From the NCBI RefSeq assembly GCF_040712085.1, contig NZ_JBFCVK010000007.1, positions 164,005 through 228,004 of the forward strand: a DNA stretch of 64,000 nucleotides, given 5' to 3'. This DNA comes from Aquibaculum sediminis (lineage in GTDB: Bacteria; Pseudomonadota; Alphaproteobacteria; Kiloniellales; DSM-21159). The position numbers were made by a program, and so were the translations under genes. Numbering within the stretch: the stretch's first letter is position 1; each line of letters opens with the position of its first letter. This document shows, in pieces, positions 37,010 through 46,044 of this stretch. The notes under the pieces are model-generated. The model saw only the letters and a list, made by a program, of their open reading frames with translations. It was not told where the DNA came from and searched no databases.

Positions 37010-37834
37010 ATGGTCACTGAACCCACTTTCAGCCCTCTGCCGGACGAGGCCTCGGCGGAGGACCTGCTGGCCGTGCTGCGCTCGCTCGCCGAACAGGCCG
37101 GCAAGGTGGTGCTTGAGTACTACGCCCAGGGCGACGCCGTGGAGGTCCGGGACAAGGACGATGCCTCGCCGGTGACGGCAGCGGACGAAGCCTGCGAGAA
37201 GTTCATCCTGAAGGCGCTGAAGCAGCTCACGCCCAGCATTCCGATCATCTCGGAAGAAGCCGCATCGGCCGGGGAACTGCCCGATGTGGTCAAGGGCGGG
37301 CGCTTCTGGTTGGTGGACCCGCTGGACGGCACCAAGGAGTTCCTCTCGCGCAACGGCGAGTTCACGGTGAACATCGCCTTGGTAGAGGCCGGCCGGCCCA
37401 TCGCTGGCGTCGTGCATGCACCGGCCCTGGACGCCACCTGGATCGGTGCGCAGATCGGCGGACAATCCCAGGCAGCCTATTCGAAAGGCGACGGACCGGG
37501 CGAGGCGATTCGCGCCCGCGCGTGCCCGAGCGATGGCGCCACCATCGTCGCCAGCCGTCGCCATGGCGCAGGCGGGGATCTCGACCAGTTTCTCGCGCGC
37601 TTTACGGTGAAGGACAGGGTCTCGGCGGGCTCGTCACTCAAGTTCTGCTTGATTGCCGGCGCCAAGGCGGACATCTATCCCCGCTTCGGGCGCACCATGG
37701 AATGGGACACGGCGGCTGGACAGGCCGTCCTGGAAGCGGCTGGCGGTCGCGTGGAAACGGTACATGAGCAGCCCCTGACCTACGGCAAGCCCGGTTTCGA
37801 AAACCCCCACTTCATCGCCTACGGCAGCCGTTGA
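37010..37834 (+). CDS. cysQ: 3'(2'),5'-bisphosphate nucleotidase CysQ
   Basis: A 274-residue Mg-dependent, Li-sensitive phosphatase. Metal-site motifs: EEAAS preceded by PIISE, and WLVDPLDGTKEFLSRNGEFTVNIAL (the CysQ form of DPxDGT). C-terminal GRTMEWDTAAGQAVLEAAGG matches the WDxAA motif. It removes the 3'-phosphate from PAP made during sulfate assimilation. Only 9 bp after the molybdenum-hydroxylase gene, so the two are probably cotranscribed; a functional link is not evident. Confidence 0.94.
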   Translation: MVTEPTFSPLPDEASAEDLLAVLRSLAEQAGKVVLEYYAQGDAVEVRDKDDASPVTAADEACEKFILKALKQLTPSIPIISEEAASAGELPDVVKGGRFWLVDPLDGTKEFLSRNGEFTVNIALVEAGRPIAGVVHAPALDATWIGAQIGGQSQAAYSKGDGPGEAIRARACPSDGATIVASRRHGAGGDLDQFLARFTVKDRVSAGSSLKFCLIAGAKADIYPRFGRTMEWDTAAGQAVLEAAGGRVETVHEQPLTYGKPGFENPHFIAYGSR

Positions 37835-37869
37835 GGCTGGCCTATCCTTTCCGCAAGCACTGAGAAGTC

Positions 37870-38670
37870 ATGTCCCTCAAGTCTCCGCAGATAACCGTCA
37901 TGACCCGTGCGGCTTTCAAGGCCGCGCGCCACCTGAAGCGCGACTTCGGGGAGGTGGAAAACCTCCAGGTATCGCGCAAGGGTCCGGCGGATTTCGTCTC
38001 CACTGCCGACCTGAAGGCGGAGAAGATCCTGCGCGAGGAGTTGAGCCGGGCGCGGCCTGACTATGGCTTTCTCATGGAAGAGTCCGGTGCCAGCAGCGCG
38101 CGCAACGGCGAGACCCGCCGCTGGCTCGTCGATCCGCTCGACGGCACAACGAACTTCCTGCACGGCCTGCCGCACTTTGCCATTTCCATCGCTCTGGAGG
38201 ATAAGGGCGAGGTGATCGCCTCAGTGATCCTCGACCCTATTAAGGATGAGCTCTTCACCGCGGAGAAGGGCCAGGGCGCCTTCCTCAACGATCGGCGCAT
38301 CCGGGTGTCCGGGCGTCACCGTCTCGACGAGGGCCTTTTTGCCACCGGTATCCCCTTCAAGGGCCGTTCCGGGCACCAGACCTTTCTCGAAGAGCTGGAA
38401 AAGGTGATGGCGGTCACGGCCGGGGTGCGGCGCTGGGGCACTGCCGCCCTGGATCTCGCCTACGTCGCGGCTGGCCGCTATGAGGGCTTCTGGGAACGCG
38501 GCCTCAAGTCCTGGGACATCGCCGCTGGCATCCTGCTGGTGCGCGAGGCCGGTGGACAGGTGAGCGAGATCGGCGGACGGACCATGACCCTCGACAGCGG
38601 CTCCATCCTGGCCGCCAACACCCAGATGCACCGCGACCTGGACAAGCTCCTGACCCAGCCTCGCGATTGA
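37870..38670 (+). CDS. suhB: inositol monophosphatase family protein (SuhB-like)
   Basis: A 266-residue phosphatase of the same superfamily as its neighbour CysQ. EESGA, WLVDPLDGTTNFLHGLPHFAISIAL (DPLDGT metal site) and the C-terminal motif SWDIAAGILLVREAGG are all intact. It could be inositol-1-phosphatase, fructose bisphosphatase-like or histidinol phosphatase-like; SuhB in enterobacteria also affects rRNA transcription. Start ATG at 37870 lies 35 bp after cysQ. The two related phosphatases arose by ancient duplication. Confidence 0.9.
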   Translation: MSLKSPQITVMTRAAFKAARHLKRDFGEVENLQVSRKGPADFVSTADLKAEKILREELSRARPDYGFLMEESGASSARNGETRRWLVDPLDGTTNFLHGLPHFAISIALEDKGEVIASVILDPIKDELFTAEKGQGAFLNDRRIRVSGRHRLDEGLFATGIPFKGRSGHQTFLEELEKVMAVTAGVRRWGTAALDLAYVAAGRYEGFWERGLKSWDIAAGILLVREAGGQVSEIGGRTMTLDSGSILAANTQMHRDLDKLLTQPRD

Positions 38671-38692
38671 GGGCTGGTTGTTCCTACTGGGC

Positions 38693-39571
38693 CTACCAGC
38701 GTCCGCGCCAGGACAGCCAGACCAGGCGCGGCATGCGGCTTGGGGGCGACAGGCCGACGCGTGGATCGAAGGGGTCATAGTCGGCGGCGGACAGGCGCTT
38801 GAGATAGAGCCGGGCCAGGCTGCCGTGCAGCAATACCGGTTTGGCCGACCGCGCATCCGGAACGAGTTTCGCGGCTTCGGACAGATGTTCTTCGGCGCGC
38901 TGGGCCAGGCGCATGGCGACCCCTGACAGGGCCTCCTGCGGCCGCAGCTCGAAGAGGTCTCGCCGGTTCACACCCGCGACACTGAGGTGGTCTTCCGGCA
39001 GATGGATACGCTTCTGCGCGGCGTGAAAGGGCACCGCGCGCAGCAGGCCGACGCTGGCGTAAGCGATACCGACATGCCGCGCAGCGCGATGGAGCACTTC
39101 GTGCTGCTCCGCGGGCAGCCCCATCAATTCCAGAGCGGCCCACAGGAGCTCCGCCCCCGTGGCTTCGGCGTAGCTCTCGAAGGCGGCCAGGTCCGCCGGC
39201 GATTCCCCCGTGAGGTCCACCTCTCGAGCATCGACGAGCCGCTCCAGACGCTCCCGTGAGAGGCGTCCTTCCTGCGCGGGGTCGCGCAGAGCCTGGATGA
39301 CGTAGTGCTCCCGCGGCGCGGCACCAAACAGGCCCTCGACCGATTCACGCCACCACTGCAAACGGATCTGGCCGATGATGGCCTCACTGACCACTTCCGA
39401 GGTCTTGGCCACTTCGTGGTTGAAGGCAAAGAGCCCCTGCAGTTCGTCACGCAGCCCGGGCGGGGCAAAGAGACTCAGCAGATAGCGGTCATGGTCATAG
39501 TGGCGCAATTCCTGGGCAGCGGCGCTCAGGCGTCCCCTTTCGCTTCTCCCCTCGCGACGGTCCGATGACAC
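38693..39571 (-). CDS. squalene/phytoene synthase-like protein lacking the Asp-rich motif (NDUFAF6-like)
   Basis: A 292-residue protein with the isoprenoid-synthase fold sequence RYLLSLFAPPGLRDELQGLFAFNHEVAKTSE. True synthases have DDxxD-like Mg-binding motifs at this place; here HEVAKTSE replaces it, as in the mitochondrial complex I assembly factor NDUFAF6 and its alphaproteobacterial relatives. The second motif region (RHVGIAYASVGLLRAVPFHAAQ) likewise lacks acidic residues. It lies 3 bp after scpB on the same strand. A complex I assembly role is inferred from the family; prenyl synthase activity is unlikely. Confidence 0.82.
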   Translation of the reverse strand: MSSDRREGRSERGRLSAAAQELRHYDHDRYLLSLFAPPGLRDELQGLFAFNHEVAKTSEVVSEAIIGQIRLQWWRESVEGLFGAAPREHYVIQALRDPAQEGRLSRERLERLVDAREVDLTGESPADLAAFESYAEATGAELLWAALELMGLPAEQHEVLHRAARHVGIAYASVGLLRAVPFHAAQKRIHLPEDHLSVAGVNRRDLFELRPQEALSGVAMRLAQRAEEHLSEAAKLVPDARSAKPVLLHGSLARLYLKRLSAADYDPFDPRVGLSPPSRMPRLVWLSWRGRW

Positions 39572-39574
39572 GGC

Positions 39575-40237
39575 CTAGCCCTCATCCGCGCTGTCTGCGG
39601 GCAGCAGAGATTCGCCGAAGTCCTCTTCCAATCGATCCGCCGCCTCCTCCTCTTCACGCTCGGCCGGCGGCAACAGTCCGCGCTCGCCGAGCGAGGTGAT
39701 GGCCGGACGGGTATCCAGTAGCCCGGCGGCCTTCAATTCCTCCACACCCGGCAGGTCCTTCAAGTTCTCCAGGCCGAAGTGATCGAGAAACGCCGGGGTC
39801 GTTCCCCAGGTCAGGGGACGCCCGGGAGTCTGACGCCGCCCGCGCGGCTTCACCCAGCCCGCTTCCAGCAGTGTGTCGAGGGTGCCCTTCGACAGCGCGA
39901 CGCCGCGCACCTCTTCGATCTCGGCCCGGGTCACCGGCTGGTGATAGGCGATAATCGCCAGCGTATCCACGGCCGCCCGGGAAAGCTTGCGGCGCACCTC
40001 GCGTTGCAGCGTCATCAACTCGGCCAGATCGGCCGCGGTCCGGAAGGCCCAGCGGCCGTCGCTCTGTTCCAGCACCACGCCGCGATTGGCATAGAGCGTC
40101 CGCAGTTCGTCGAGCAGTGCCTCCAAGGAGACGTCTTCAGGGAAGTAGCGCGCCAGATCCCGGAGGCTGCGCGGCTCGGCGGAGGCGAAAAGCAGGGCTT
40201 CGAGCAGGCGCAGATGCTGGAAGCGATCACCGGTCAC
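39575..40237 (-). CDS. scpB: segregation and condensation protein ScpB
   Basis: Accessory winged-helix subunit of the SMC-ScpAB chromosome condensation complex. The GTG at 40237 overlaps the scpA stop (GTGA) and gives 220 residues; the longer frame to 40435 runs through scpA and was rejected. Features: LRLLEALLFASAEPRSLRDLA at the start, the conserved RAAVDTLAIIAYHQPVTRAEIEEVRGV, and RQTPGRPLTWGTTPAFLDHFGL in the second winged helix. The C-terminal ~40 residues are acidic and probably disordered. Confidence 0.95.
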   Translation of the reverse strand: MTGDRFQHLRLLEALLFASAEPRSLRDLARYFPEDVSLEALLDELRTLYANRGVVLEQSDGRWAFRTAADLAELMTLQREVRRKLSRAAVDTLAIIAYHQPVTRAEIEEVRGVALSKGTLDTLLEAGWVKPRGRRQTPGRPLTWGTTPAFLDHFGLENLKDLPGVEELKAAGLLDTRPAITSLGERGLLPPAEREEEEAADRLEEDFGESLLPADSADEG

Positions 40238-41046
40238 GAAGCCTCTCCCGACCCCTCCCCGCTCCCGGCCTTGCGGCCCCGCAGGCGAATGGGACCGAAG
40301 GTCGAGCTTTGCTGGATCTCCGCCTTGCCGTCCCGGCACAGCTCCAGTCCGGCAACCAGGGTGCTGGCCACCGCAGAGCGCCATTCCAATCCGTCGCGCA
40401 GGTCCGGTGGCAGGAAGGTTGTGAGATCGCGCCATTCCGGCATGTGGCCAAGCAGCCTGGAAAGGCGGCGAACCGCTTCCTCAACGGAATAGAGGTTCCA
40501 GTGCAGGATGCGCAGACCCGGGGCCCCGGACTGTCGGCTCTTCAGGGCACCGTAGGCGGAAAGCAGGTCATAGAGCGAGACCTCGAAGATCGGCCGGGTC
40601 GTCTCGCTCTGCGTTTCCGGTGCTCCCCGCGCGAAACGCTGCTGGCCCAGTTGCGGTCGCTCGATCAGCGCGGCGCCGTGATCCTGCATCGCCTGCAGCC
40701 GCTGCAGATGGAAGCGCAGCGCGGCCGCCATCTCGGCGCCGCTCGGGCGCTCTTCCTCGCTCTCGGGCTCCGGCAGCAGCAGCTTCGACTTGAGATAGGC
40801 GAGCCAGGCGGCCATCACGAGATAGTCGGCGGCCAGCTCCAGGCGCAGCCGTCGCGCTTCGCGCACGAAGGTCAGGTACTGCTCCGCCAGCGCCAGGATG
40901 GATATGCGGGTCAGGTCGACCTTCTGCTCGCGGGCCAACTGCAGCAACACGTCCAGAGGCCCTTCGAAGCTGCCAAGATCGACCACGAGGCCATCACCGC
41001 GTGGCGGGTCTGTCTTGCTGTCCTCGGCAAAGACCTCAGCACTCAT
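40234..41046 (-). CDS. scpA: segregation and condensation protein ScpA (kleisin)
   Basis: A 270-residue kleisin. N-terminal FEGPLDVLLQLAREQKVDLTRISILALAEQYLTFV matches the SMC-neck-binding domain; LAADYLVMAAWLAYLKSKLLLP follows; then a C-terminal winged helix. It overlaps nagZ upstream (4 bases) and scpB downstream. Works with ScpB and Smc in chromosome segregation. Confidence 0.94.
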   Translation of the reverse strand: MSAEVFAEDSKTDPPRGDGLVVDLGSFEGPLDVLLQLAREQKVDLTRISILALAEQYLTFVREARRLRLELAADYLVMAAWLAYLKSKLLLPEPESEEERPSGAEMAAALRFHLQRLQAMQDHGAALIERPQLGQQRFARGAPETQSETTRPIFEVSLYDLLSAYGALKSRQSGAPGLRILHWNLYSVEEAVRRLSRLLGHMPEWRDLTTFLPPDLRDGLEWRSAVASTLVAGLELCRDGKAEIQQSSTFGPIRLRGRKAGSGEGSGEAS

Positions 41047-42083
41047 GCCGCGGCTTTCAGCAATCGCCCCAGTTCATCCAGCCCCTCATCCCGATCAAAC
41101 GGCTCGGGGCTCCGCACGGCGGCGCTGGCCCGGGCAAAGCGCGCCTGGCAGGGCGCTGTCATAGCCTCCACTACACCCGCCACTTCCTGCATTTCCGCCC
41201 GGTCACCGCTGCAATGCAGCACGAGATCGCAGCCCGCCGCCAGCGAGGCTGCCGCACGCTCAGCCTGGGTTCCGGCAAGCGCTTCCATGGTGATGTCATC
41301 GCTCACCAAGAGGCCGTCGAAGCCGATTTCCTGGCGGATGACCTCCTCGATGATCCGCGGAGACTGGGTCGCAGGGCGTTCGGCATCCAAGTCGCTGTAG
41401 ACGATATGCGCGGTCATGCCCCAGTGCTCGTCGGCCAGGGCCTGGAAGGGTACGAAATCGGTCCTGGCGAGCTCCTCGCGGGCCGTTTCCACCCGCGGCA
41501 GGGAAAGATGGCTGTCGACGGTGGCCCGGCCATGACCGGGCATGTGCTTGACCACCGGCGAGACACCACCGGCCCGCAGCCCCGAACAGGCGGCCTGCCC
41601 AAGTGCAGACACCAGGGCGGCATCGCTGCCGAAGGAGCGATCACCGATCACGCTATGGGATTGCGGGTGCAGCAGGTCAACGCAGGGCAGGCAGTCCACG
41701 TCCAGGCCGAGGGGAAGCAGCGTCTCCGCGATCAGCCTTGCCTGCAGCCACACACTGCGCTGCGCCGCCTCCGGGTCCGCCAGCGCGAGCGCGCCGTGCC
41801 GCCCCATGGGGGGAAGGTCGGGCCAGTGCGGCGGGCGCAGGCGCTGCACGCGCCCGCCCTCCTGATCGATGAGGATCGGTGCATCCGCACGGCCCACCGC
41901 CTCACGCAGCGCCTGGGTCAGCGCCCGAATCTGTTCCGGCGTCTCGACATTGCGCCGGAACAGAATGAAGCCCAAGGGGTCGGCATCGCGAAAAAAGGCG
42001 CGCTCCCAGTCGGACAGGCTCGGCCCGCTGGTTCCGAACAGCACCGCGCGCGGCGCATTCCCCCTGTTCCCCTGCCCACTCAT
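41043..42083 (-). CDS. nagZ: beta-N-acetylhexosaminidase NagZ
   Basis: A 346-residue family 3 glycosidase that removes GlcNAc from anhydromuropeptides in cytoplasmic cell-wall recycling. KHMPGHGRATVDSHLSLPRV is the KH(F/M)PGHG substrate/general acid loop, and LLVSDDITMEAL carries the nucleophile Asp. Start ATG at 42083 overlaps the SPOR gene stop by 4 bases. Its activity influences AmpR-type beta-lactamase induction in other bacteria; no such regulator is in this window. Confidence 0.93.
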   Translation of the reverse strand: MSGQGNRGNAPRAVLFGTSGPSLSDWERAFFRDADPLGFILFRRNVETPEQIRALTQALREAVGRADAPILIDQEGGRVQRLRPPHWPDLPPMGRHGALALADPEAAQRSVWLQARLIAETLLPLGLDVDCLPCVDLLHPQSHSVIGDRSFGSDAALVSALGQAACSGLRAGGVSPVVKHMPGHGRATVDSHLSLPRVETAREELARTDFVPFQALADEHWGMTAHIVYSDLDAERPATQSPRIIEEVIRQEIGFDGLLVSDDITMEALAGTQAERAAASLAAGCDLVLHCSGDRAEMQEVAGVVEAMTAPCQARFARASAAVRSPEPFDRDEGLDELGRLLKAAA

Positions 42084-43057
42084 CGGGCACGCACCAGGCA
42101 GTCTTGCTGCGCGGCCTGCAAGCGGGCACAGAGCTGGTCAGCACTTTCGCGTGTCGGCACAGGGCCGGCCTGCAGGCGATAGAAGGTGCCGCGCTCGCCC
42201 AGGTCGGCTTCTTCCACCTGCAAGGTCAGGTCGCCCAACACCTCGGGATGCCGCTCCTGCATCCGGGACCATTCCCGCTCAATGGCGTCGCGGTTGCCCA
42301 CGGAGGCCAACTGGATCACGAATCCCCCCGAAGCCGGTGCTGCTGCCTGCTCTGCCGCGGGCTCCTCCTGCTCGACAGTCACAGCAGGCTCCTCGGTCTC
42401 GTCAGCCGCATCTTCGGTTACGGACGCTTCAGGGGACGTCTCCTCCTCCGCTGGCGCCTCTGCGATCTCGCTCACCATGGAATCCAGCGAAAGCGGTTCG
42501 TCGGCAACTTGAGCTGGCGCAGTGGCGGTTTCCTCCCCTTCCGGCGCTTCCTCAGCCGAGACATCCGCTTCCTCACCGGTCCCATCGATTGCAGGACCCG
42601 CCTGTCCGGCCTCGGTGGCCTGCGTGGCGGTTTCGCTTTCCGGTTCCGGGGGACGCGGCTCTTCCGGCGGCGGCAGAAGGCGCTCCACACCCTCCTCCGA
42701 GCGCTCACCCGGGTTCAGGACCAGGCTGTCCTGATAGGGAACCTCCATGCCACCCGGGGACTCCGGCCGTTCCTTCTCGGGCGTGCCGGGCGCCGTAACA
42801 AGCGGCAGCTCCTCGGGGTCGGGATCACTTGTGCCCCAGGTGTAGGCATAGACCACCAGCGCCCCGAATCCGAGCAGCACCAGTCCAGCCAGGGCCACGC
42901 GCAGCGGACCAATGCGGCGCCGGCGCCGCTCAGGCTCGGGCTCCTCGTCCGGATAGTGGTCATGTGCATAGGCCGTGCTGCGTTGGCGATAGGCGGGATC
43001 GCCGCGCAGCTCGATGGGAGGCCCATCGTCCCAGTGGTTGCGGCCGTCGGACGGCAT
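42080..43057 (-). CDS. SPOR-domain inner-membrane protein
   Basis: A 325-residue bitopic protein: basic cytoplasmic head (about 1-48), one transmembrane helix at about 49-70 (LRVALAGLVLLGFGALVVYAYTW), a long acidic Pro/Glu/Ala-rich periplasmic linker (about 75-235), and a C-terminal SPOR domain (about 245-325: GFVIQLASVGNRDAIEREW and GTFYRLQAGPVPTRESADQLCARL). SPOR domains bind denuded glycan at the septum. Lies between argS and nagZ, the usual alphaproteobacterial place. Start overlaps the argS stop by one base. Confidence 0.9.
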   Translation of the reverse strand: MPSDGRNHWDDGPPIELRGDPAYRQRSTAYAHDHYPDEEPEPERRRRRIGPLRVALAGLVLLGFGALVVYAYTWGTSDPDPEELPLVTAPGTPEKERPESPGGMEVPYQDSLVLNPGERSEEGVERLLPPPEEPRPPEPESETATQATEAGQAGPAIDGTGEEADVSAEEAPEGEETATAPAQVADEPLSLDSMVSEIAEAPAEEETSPEASVTEDAADETEEPAVTVEQEEPAAEQAAAPASGGFVIQLASVGNRDAIEREWSRMQERHPEVLGDLTLQVEEADLGERGTFYRLQAGPVPTRESADQLCARLQAAQQDCLVRAR

Positions 43058-44811
43058 CAGCGCATCTCCTCCACCGGCTCAACGCCGAAAATCAGCAATC
43101 CGGAGGCAATCACGGCGGCCATGCCTTGCAGCAGGGCCAGGCGGGCTCCCGTGAGCTCCGGATCTTCCGGTACCAGAAAGCGCAGCGTCGTGTCTTCCTT
43201 GCCCTTCGTCCAGAGTCCATGAAAGGCCGCTGCCACTTCGTGCAGATAGAAGGCAATGCGGTGCGGCTCGTAGGCTTCCGCCGCACTCTCCACCAGGCGC
43301 GGCCAACCGGACATCAGCTTGATGAGCGCAACCTCGCTGGGATCCGTCAGGCGATGCAGCGGCCCCTCGGCCAGGGCACGCGGATCCCGATCGATTGCCG
43401 GAAATGCCTCAGTGGCGTGACGCAACACGGAGTGCGCACGGGCATGGGCGTACTGAACATAGAAGACCGGGTTATCCTTCGACTGCTCCAGCACCTTTTC
43501 GAGATCGAAGTCCAACGGCGCGTCCGGCTTGCGGGTCAGCATCATGAAACGCAGCACGTCCTTGCCGACCTCCTCCACCACCTCGCGCAGAGTGATGAAG
43601 TTGCCGGAGCGCTTCGACATCTTCAATTCCTCGCCGCCGCGCATCAGGCGCACGAGCTGGCATAGCACCACGTGGAGCTTGCCTTCTTCGTTGGTCAGGG
43701 CCGCCACGGCCGCCTTCATGCGCTTGACGTAGCCACCATGGTCGGCGCCCCAGACCTGCAGCATGGTGGGATAGCCGCGGCGATACTTGTCGAGATGGTT
43801 CGCCATGTCGTTGGCGAAATAGGTCCAGGAACCGTCGGACTTGCGGATCGGACGGTCGGTGTCGTCGCCGTAGGCGGTGGCGCGGAAGAGCGTCTGCGGC
43901 CGCGGCTCCCAGTCCTCCGGCGCCTTGCCCTTGGGCGGCTCCAGTACGCCGGTATAGATCAGGTCGCGCGCCTGCAGTGTCTCAATCACGGCATCCACGG
44001 CGCCGGCTTCGACCAGGGCGCGCTCGGAGACGAAGAGGTCGTGCTCGATGCCGATGGCCTGCAGGTCGGCGCGCACCAGACCCATCATCGCGTCGATGGC
44101 GAAGGCGCGCACTTCCGGCAGCCACTCTTCCTCGGGGCGGTCGAGCCACCTCTCCCCGTCGCGCCCAGCCAGGGCGGCACCCACGTCCTTGAGATACTCT
44201 CCCGGATAGAGGCCGGGCGGAATCTCCGCGATGGTCTCGCCCAGCGCTTCGCGGTAGCGCAGGTAGGCCGACCGGGCCAGTGTGTCCACTTGGCCTCCGG
44301 CATCATTGACGTAGTACTCGCGCAGCACCCTGTAGCCGGCCTTCTCCAATAGCGAGGCCAGGGCATCTCCCACCACGGCGCCGCGGGCATGCCCGACCGT
44401 CAGTGGACCGGTGGGATTGGCGGAGACATATTCGACGTTCACGGCCGCATCACGGCCCATGTCACTGGAACCGAAGTCCGAACCCGCGCGCAGGATGCCG
44501 GCGAGCTGGCGATACCAGACGTCATCACTGAGGCGCAGGTTGATGAACCCCGGCCCGGCGATCTCGACACTCTCCACACCCTCGAGGCGGCGCAGTTCTT
44601 CCGCCAGCATCTCGGCCACATCGCGGGGCTTACGGCCCGCCGGCTTGGCCAGAACCATTGCCGCATTGGTGGCCAGGTCACCGTGGCTCGGATCGCGCGG
44701 CGGCTCGACAGTCACCCGCGAGAAATCGAGGCCCTCGGGCAGATTTTCGGCGGCCACCAGTGCTTCAAGTTGATCCCGAACGATGACCTGAAAGTCTTTG
44801 AAGAGATTCAT
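43057..44811 (-). CDS. argS: arginyl-tRNA synthetase
   Basis: A 584-residue class I synthetase. HIGH motif region is NPTGPLTVGHARGAVVGD; the KMSKS motif is KMSKRSGN; the C-terminal anticodon-binding domain contains VQYAHARAHSVLR. The N-terminal Arg-tRNA-specific additional domain occupies about residues 1-110. Complete in length and motifs. Only 3 bp after dgt. Confidence 0.97.
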   Translation of the reverse strand: MNLFKDFQVIVRDQLEALVAAENLPEGLDFSRVTVEPPRDPSHGDLATNAAMVLAKPAGRKPRDVAEMLAEELRRLEGVESVEIAGPGFINLRLSDDVWYRQLAGILRAGSDFGSSDMGRDAAVNVEYVSANPTGPLTVGHARGAVVGDALASLLEKAGYRVLREYYVNDAGGQVDTLARSAYLRYREALGETIAEIPPGLYPGEYLKDVGAALAGRDGERWLDRPEEEWLPEVRAFAIDAMMGLVRADLQAIGIEHDLFVSERALVEAGAVDAVIETLQARDLIYTGVLEPPKGKAPEDWEPRPQTLFRATAYGDDTDRPIRKSDGSWTYFANDMANHLDKYRRGYPTMLQVWGADHGGYVKRMKAAVAALTNEEGKLHVVLCQLVRLMRGGEELKMSKRSGNFITLREVVEEVGKDVLRFMMLTRKPDAPLDFDLEKVLEQSKDNPVFYVQYAHARAHSVLRHATEAFPAIDRDPRALAEGPLHRLTDPSEVALIKLMSGWPRLVESAAEAYEPHRIAFYLHEVAAAFHGLWTKGKEDTTLRFLVPEDPELTGARLALLQGMAAVIASGLLIFGVEPVEEMR

Positions 44812-44814
44812 TCT

Positions 44815-45975
44815 TTATAACCGGAGATAGGGGTTGAAGAGTTTCTCATGGGATTCCAGTGCGTAGCGATCGGTCATGCCTGCGACATAGTCCGCGACAA
44901 CACGCGCCTGTGCCGATTGCGCCGGGGCGGCTTCGACCTCCAAGCGCCACTCATCCGGCAGGAGGTTGGGTTCCGCCAGATAGATATCGAACAGCTGGCG
45001 CAGCACGCGTCGTGCCTTGGAGGTGAGGCGGTTCACCCGATAGTGGCGGTACATCCGCGCAAACTGGAACTTCCGGACCGGGCGTAGCTTCTCCTGCACC
45101 TCCGCCGAAAAGGCAATGAGCGGGCGTCCCGCCTGACGCAGTTCATCGACCGAGGCAGGCTTGTCCTCGGCCAGCCGCCTGCGGCTTTCCTGCAAGAGGT
45201 CGTCCACCATGACACCGATGAGTTCGCGCACCGCAGCGTGGATCTGCCGTGCCCGCTCGACGCCAGGGTAGGTCTGTTCCACACGGGCCAAGACCTCCCC
45301 CACCAGTGGCAAGGTCCGACACTCTTCGACCGTAAAAAGCCCGGCGCGCAGGCCGTCGTCCAGATCGTGATTCACGTAGGCGATGTCATCAGCCAGTGCA
45401 GCCACCTGTGCCTCGGCGCTGGCGTGGCCGCCGAGTTCCAGCGACCATTGCGCATCGAAATCTGCGATCGTCGGGCGCGGCCGGCCGACCGGGCCGTTGT
45501 GCTTTGCCAAGCCTTCCAGGCTTTCCCAGGTCAGGTTGAGGCCGTCGAAGTTGGGGTAGCGCTCCTCCAGATGCGTGACCACACGAAAGGTCTGCTCGTT
45601 GTGGTCAAAACCGCCGTGAGGCTCCATCGCCGCCTTCAGGGCATCCTCGCCTGCATGTCCGAAGGGCGTGTGGCCCAGATCGTGGGCCAGCGCGATGGCC
45701 TCGGCCAGGTCCTCATCCAGCTGCAAGGCCCGCGCCACCGAGCGCGCAATCTGCGCCACCTCCAGCGAGTGTGTCAGGCGGGTGCGGTAGTAGTCCCCTT
45801 CGTGATAGACGAAGACCTGGGTCTTGTACTGCAACTTGCGGAAAGCCCCGGCGTGGATGATGCGATCCCGGTCACGCTGAAAGGCGCTGCGAGTCGCACT
45901 GGGTGACTCATCCACCAGACGACCGCGGCTGTGCGCGGCGTGGCAGGCATAGGGAGCAAGTGAGGAAGTGGACAT
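44815..45975 (-). CDS. dgt: deoxyguanosinetriphosphate triphosphohydrolase-like protein
   Basis: From the ATG at 45975 the protein has 386 residues; the longer frame to 46338 overlaps tag and was rejected. HD-domain metal site: RLTHSLEVAQIARSVAR and ALAHDLGHTPFGHAGE. The N-terminal stretch RDRIIHAGAFRKLQYKTQVF is the family signature. Dgt-like proteins hydrolyse dNTPs to deoxynucleosides and triphosphate. Located directly before argS, as in many alphaproteobacteria; erpA, which often precedes dgt, is absent. Confidence 0.92.
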   Translation of the reverse strand: MSTSSLAPYACHAAHSRGRLVDESPSATRSAFQRDRDRIIHAGAFRKLQYKTQVFVYHEGDYYRTRLTHSLEVAQIARSVARALQLDEDLAEAIALAHDLGHTPFGHAGEDALKAAMEPHGGFDHNEQTFRVVTHLEERYPNFDGLNLTWESLEGLAKHNGPVGRPRPTIADFDAQWSLELGGHASAEAQVAALADDIAYVNHDLDDGLRAGLFTVEECRTLPLVGEVLARVEQTYPGVERARQIHAAVRELIGVMVDDLLQESRRRLAEDKPASVDELRQAGRPLIAFSAEVQEKLRPVRKFQFARMYRHYRVNRLTSKARRVLRQLFDIYLAEPNLLPDEWRLEVEAAPAQSAQARVVADYVAGMTDRYALESHEKLFNPYLRL

Positions 45976-46044
45976 GACGTTGCGGACACTACGCCAAGGC
46001 ACCGCAAGCGGCAATCGGCGCTGCACCCGGACCGGGCCATCTTC

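Noticed and set aside
35321..37564. A 747-codon minus-strand open frame opposite the molybdenum hydroxylase gene
   Set aside because: It overlaps a complete gene with many conserved motifs and has shadow-type composition.
38693..39571. Annotation as squalene or phytoene synthase
   Set aside because: The Asp-rich metal-binding motifs are missing, and no carotenoid or hopanoid genes are adjacent.
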